Position numbers and translations under genes: made by a program. A stretch of 23,810 bases of DNA from IMG/VR virus record IMGVR_UViG_3300012920_000266, positions 1-23,810 of that record, one strand, 5' to 3'. Positions 20,285-23,810 of the stretch are shown piece after piece; the first letter of the stretch is position 1, and every line of letters begins with the position of its first letter. Origin of the DNA: a virus. The notes under the pieces were generated by a model. The model searched no databases. It was not told the origin of the DNA and saw nothing but the letters and a program-made list of their open reading frames with translations.

Positions 20285-23193
20285 TGGGATTTGGAAGTTT
20301 TTTCAAAGCGATAACTAAAATATTTAAACCTATTATTAAAATAGTAACAAAAGCAATATCTTGGTTAGCACCTAAACCAGAAATACCAGATTTTGGAACA
20401 GAAGAATTTGATGACTATGAAAAAGGTATTTTAGTTAATAAACAATCAAATGATGCTAGTGTTCCTGTAATTTATGGAGAAAGATTAGTCGGTGGTACTA
20501 GAGTGTTCATGGAAACTTCTGGAACTGATAATACATATTTATATATGGCCATAGTCATGTCAGAGGGAGAAATTAACTCTATTGAAGAAGTAAGAGTTGA
20601 TGACAAAGCTGTTACATGGGCGTCTAGCTTAACAGATGGAACAGAAGTAGAAGTAGGAAGTGGAGATAGTAATTTTTATAAAGATAGCACTAGCTTAATT
20701 AGAATAGAACCACACTTTGGTACTGACGGACAATCAGCTTCAAGTTTATTATCAACATTATCTAATTGGGGAAGTAATCACAAATTAAGTGGTTTATGTT
20801 ATTTAGCATTAAGGTTTAAATGGAATCAAGATGTATTTAGTTCAATACCAAAAGTACAAGCTAAAATAAAAGGTAAAAAAGTTGTCGCTTATAATTCCAG
20901 TTTAGTTGCACAAACATCTGCATACTCAACTAATCCAGCATGGTGTTTGTTAGATTATTTAACTAATGCAAGATATGGAAAAGGTTTAGCGATTACTGAT
21001 ATTGATTTACAAAGTTTTTATGATGCTTCTGTAGTATGCACAACACAAGTTACACCATACTCAAGTGCCTCTAATATTAATATTTTTGACACTAATGCAG
21101 TTTTAGATACTTCAAAAAAAGTAATTGAAAATGTAAGAGAATTAATAAAAGGTTGTAGAGGATATTTACCTTATACGTCAGGAAAATATAAATTAGTAAT
21201 TGAAACAACAGGCACAGCTTCTATTACTTTAACCGAAGACGATATAATTGGTGGTTACAGTTTAGGCTCGCCAAATAAAAAAGATAAGTTCAATAGAGTT
21301 ATAGTTTCGTTTATTAACCCAGATAGAAATTTTCAAGTTGATGAAGTACAGTTTCCACCTATTGATGATAGTAGTTTACCTAGTGCAGATCAACACTCAA
21401 CAATGAAAACTGCTGATGGTGGCATATTACTTGAAGGAAGATTTGATTTCAAAACTTTAACATCTCCATATCAAGCTGAAGAAATGGCAGAAGTTATTTT
21501 GAGAAGATCGAGAGAAGCTTTAACATTATCTATAAGTGTTTCTTTTGATGCTTATGATTTAGCGATAGGAGATATAGTTAATATTACACATGCCTCATTA
21601 GGATTTAGTGCAAAACCTTTTAGAGTTTTAAGTTTATCTTTTAATGAAGATTATACAATAGGATTAGATTTAATTGAACATCAAGATAGTCATTACACAT
21701 GGGCAACTAAAACACAAGCAACTACTATACCATCTACAAACTTACCAAACCCATTTAATATACAACCACCAGCAAGTTTGACTTTAACTGATGATTTAGT
21801 TGAATATTCTGATGGTACAGTATTAACAAGATTATTAATTACTATCGGTGCTTCAACAGATCAGTTTGTTGAAGATTATGAGGTAGAAGTTAAACAAACT
21901 TTAGATAAAAATGGTAATTCAGTTACAGAAGATTATAAATTAGTTGGAGAGGGTAAAGCTATTAATTATCAAGTTCTAAACGTAATTGATGAGGCTACAT
22001 ATCAAGTCAGAGTTCGTGCAATAAATGGTTTAGGTGTAAGGTCTAGTTTTATTTCTGATACAAGAAAAATAATAGGTGCTACTGAAACACCAGCAGATGT
22101 AACTGACTTTAACATATCAATGGTTGGTTCAAATCAAATGCAGTTATCATGGACACCTGTGGAAGATTTAGATATTGAGTTTTATGAAATACGTTACTCA
22201 ACAGGAGTAGGTACAACAGAATGGTTTGATACAACTAATTTAGTACAAGTACCTAGAAGAAAATCAAACAGTACTACTATCAATGCAATTAAACCACCTT
22301 ATCATTTATACATAAAAGCAGTTGATAAATTAGGTAACGAATCTGCTAATCCAGCAATTATATCATCTAATGTAACTCAATTAGAAGCATTTAAAGATAT
22401 TAGCACAGTAAATGAAGAACCAACTTTTGTTGGAACTTATTCCAATACTTTTTTAGGAGAAGACAGTAATAACAATCCAGCAGTTACATTAGATACTATT
22501 ACATTGTTTGACGACAGATCAGGAAATTTTGATGATGCAGATAACTCTGGTTTTTTCTTTGATACAGGGGGGATAGCTAACAACATCACATCATCAGGAA
22601 ATTATATTTTTAATAATAGCTTTAGTCTTGATGCTACTTATGATGCTACTTTTCAAGTTCAAATAACTATGCAATCTGATGACCCATACGATCAGTTTGA
22701 TAGTGGTAGAGGTGCCTCACTCTTTGACGATGCTAAAGCACCATTTGATGGTAATGCACCAACAAATAATTCTGCTGTAATCCAAATAGGAAGTTCTACT
22801 TCAAGCTTAGCAAGTATATCTTCATTTACTACTATTGCTCAACAAGGTACATTTAAAGGGAGATATTTTAAATTCAGAACTTTACTAGCTTCATCAGATA
22901 ATAAAGCAAGACCTCTAGTTACAGGATTACAAGTCAAATTAGTATTAGAAAAAAGGACAGAAACAGGAGATGATATATCTTCTGGCACATCTACTAAGTC
23001 AATTACATTTACAAATAATTTCTATGCAACACCTAACATTTCAGTCACAGGGCAAGATTTAGCTACAGGAGATTTCTTTATAGTTTCAAATAAATCTAAA
23101 ACAGGGTTTGACATCACATTTAAAAATAGTAGTAATACAATAATAGATAAAACTTTCGACTATCAGGCAATCGGATATGGTTTGCAAAGTTAA
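20284..23193 (+). CDS. Tail tip attachment protein J-like, host specificity
   Basis: A 969-residue protein. The hydrophobic start (residues 5-30) is followed by DYEKGILVNKQSNDASVPVI, then YGERLVGGTRVF (about 63-74), the pattern of gpJ-type tip proteins. Residues 75-490 form the hub part (AWCLLDYLTNARYGKGL and TLSISVSFDAYDLAIGDIVN). Two fibronectin type III-like modules follow (about 495-595 and 602-695; the second starts ADVTDFNISMVGSNQMQLSW). The C-terminal third has Asp-rich repeats (TLFDDRSGNFDD, SLFDDAKAPFDG) and ends in a small domain. It forms the tip and contacts the receptor. Confidence 0.85.
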   Translation: MGFGSFFKAITKIFKPIIKIVTKAISWLAPKPEIPDFGTEEFDDYEKGILVNKQSNDASVPVIYGERLVGGTRVFMETSGTDNTYLYMAIVMSEGEINSIEEVRVDDKAVTWASSLTDGTEVEVGSGDSNFYKDSTSLIRIEPHFGTDGQSASSLLSTLSNWGSNHKLSGLCYLALRFKWNQDVFSSIPKVQAKIKGKKVVAYNSSLVAQTSAYSTNPAWCLLDYLTNARYGKGLAITDIDLQSFYDASVVCTTQVTPYSSASNINIFDTNAVLDTSKKVIENVRELIKGCRGYLPYTSGKYKLVIETTGTASITLTEDDIIGGYSLGSPNKKDKFNRVIVSFINPDRNFQVDEVQFPPIDDSSLPSADQHSTMKTADGGILLEGRFDFKTLTSPYQAEEMAEVILRRSREALTLSISVSFDAYDLAIGDIVNITHASLGFSAKPFRVLSLSFNEDYTIGLDLIEHQDSHYTWATKTQATTIPSTNLPNPFNIQPPASLTLTDDLVEYSDGTVLTRLLITIGASTDQFVEDYEVEVKQTLDKNGNSVTEDYKLVGEGKAINYQVLNVIDEATYQVRVRAINGLGVRSSFISDTRKIIGATETPADVTDFNISMVGSNQMQLSWTPVEDLDIEFYEIRYSTGVGTTEWFDTTNLVQVPRRKSNSTTINAIKPPYHLYIKAVDKLGNESANPAIISSNVTQLEAFKDISTVNEEPTFVGTYSNTFLGEDSNNNPAVTLDTITLFDDRSGNFDDADNSGFFFDTGGIANNITSSGNYIFNNSFSLDATYDATFQVQITMQSDDPYDQFDSGRGASLFDDAKAPFDGNAPTNNSAVIQIGSSTSSLASISSFTTIAQQGTFKGRYFKFRTLLASSDNKARPLVTGLQVKLVLEKRTETGDDISSGTSTKSITFTNNFYATPNISVTGQDLATGDFFIVSNKSKTGFDITFKNSSNTIIDKTFDYQAIGYGLQS

Positions 23194-23215
23194 ACAAAAA
23201 GGAGTATAAGGAATT

Positions 23216-23530
23216 ATGTCTCAAGTATCAGATGTAACATTGGCAAATCAAGCATTCGGAACTTTTCGTTCTGAACTCAACTCAATATTAGGTGCTTTAA
23301 ATACTACTCATGTAGGCTCTTCTGCACCTGGCTCTGTTGCTCAAGGAACACTTTGGATTGATTCAGGTACTTCTGGATTTTTAAAATTAAAAATGAATGA
23401 TGGAACAGATAACATAGAATTATTATCAGTTAATATTTCATCAAATGCAGTTACAAGCACTATGTCAGTAACAGGAACAATATCAGAAACTGACCCAAAT
23501 GCTTTACCACTTGCGATAGCTTTAGGATAA
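23216..23530 (+). CDS. Fibre-like tail protein (104 aa)
   Basis: ATG at 23216 follows AAAAAGGAG and AAGGA upstream. The product begins MSQVSDVTLANQAFGTFRSE and continues LNSILGALNTTHVGSSAPGS, then GTLWIDSGTSGFLKLKMNDG. The motif NQ.F..FR.ELN..L.AL.T...G...P......GT.W.D.......LK...G..W is typical of the N-terminal parts of phage fibre proteins, here a stand-alone short protein. It lies directly after the tip gene, so it is likely attached to the tip. Confidence 0.65.
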   Translation: MSQVSDVTLANQAFGTFRSELNSILGALNTTHVGSSAPGSVAQGTLWIDSGTSGFLKLKMNDGTDNIELLSVNISSNAVTSTMSVTGTISETDPNALPLAIALG

Positions 23531-23533
23531 AAT

Positions 23534-23810
23534 ATGGCAAATACATTTAAAGTAAAAACTAATGGTGCTATGCCAACAAGTGCTGGAACACCTTTAACAC
23601 TTTACACAGTCCCTAATTCAACAACAACTGTTGTAATAGGTTTAGTTCTTTGCAACATACATTCAACTGCGGTTACAGCAGATGTTCAATTAGTATCAGA
23701 TACATCAGATACAGAAACAAACGAAACAGTTTTATTAGCAAAAGACGTTAGCATTCCAGCTGGGTCATCTTTAGAATTATTAACAGGTGGTAAAGTTGTT
23801 GTTCAAGCAA
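23534..23810 (+). CDS. Tail-associated beta-rich protein, 3' end outside the window
   Basis: ATG at 23534, three bases after the previous stop, opens a frame to the window edge (92 codons). It begins MANTFKVKTNGAMPTSAGTP and continues TVPNSTTTVVIGLVLCNIHS and ADVQLVSDTSD, then IPAGSSLELLTGGKVVVQ. The pattern LY.VP..TT.VVIGL.L.N.......V.V.L.........LV.D..IP.G.SL.......KVVL is that of small tail proteins common in siphoviruses. It is truncated by the window, not by a stop. Confidence 0.6.
   Translation, partial: MANTFKVKTNGAMPTSAGTPLTLYTVPNSTTTVVIGLVLCNIHSTAVTADVQLVSDTSDTETNETVLLAKDVSIPAGSSLELLTGGKVVVQA

Overview
This window is a stretch of an AT-rich tailed-phage genome (Caudoviricetes). The gene order, the lambda-like tail cassette and a tape measure of only 576 residues point to a siphovirus with a short tail. 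The low G+C, tightly overlapping genes and several small proteins that I recall from marine phage genomes (for example the membrane/coiled-coil protein at 8101-8523) suggest a marine alphaproteobacterial host such as a SAR11-like cell. That host is an inference. I see no integrase, tRNA, CRISPR array, insertion sequence or recognisable endolysin.

Layout. (1) Positions 1-1715 carry a leftward (-) group: a DUF932-like protein cut by the window edge, a 34-residue membrane peptide and two small unknown proteins. (2) Positions 1716-2160 are a divergent non-coding region. It holds a G+C-richer, highly foldable block (1811-1950) and then an AT-rich stretch with rightward promoter candidates. Two hammerhead-ribozyme-like elements lie on the - strand, at 1727-1789 and 993-1071, each just upstream of a - strand gene. 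(3) From 2161 to the right edge everything reads rightward: a 32-residue leader ORF coupled to an Xre-type regulator, small unknown genes, a Ref-like HNH nuclease and a DUF1376 replication-type protein. (4) Positions 4597-6950 hold a ParB-like protein, a TET/JBP-family 2-oxoglutarate/Fe(II) dioxygenase and a TET-associated-type glycosyltransferase, a probable DNA base hypermodification cassette. (5) Positions 6953-10157 span the terminase small and large subunits, separated by many small genes. (6) Positions 10157-16140 encode portal, head morphogenesis protein, scaffold, major capsid protein and head-tail connectors. (7) Positions 16152-23810 encode tail tube, tail assembly chaperones joined by a -1 frameshift, tape measure, distal tail proteins, a J-like tip protein and two fibre-like proteins, the last cut by the window edge.

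How they work together. The left regulator and structured RNAs probably govern the switch between the two transcription units. Nuclease and replication proteins act early. The ParB/TET/glycosyltransferase trio probably decorates the phage DNA before the terminase packages it. The rest builds the virion. The most unusual signals are the paired hammerhead-like RNAs, the adjacent pseudoknot-capable non-coding block, and a TET/glycosyltransferase cassette with no visible base methyltransferase.
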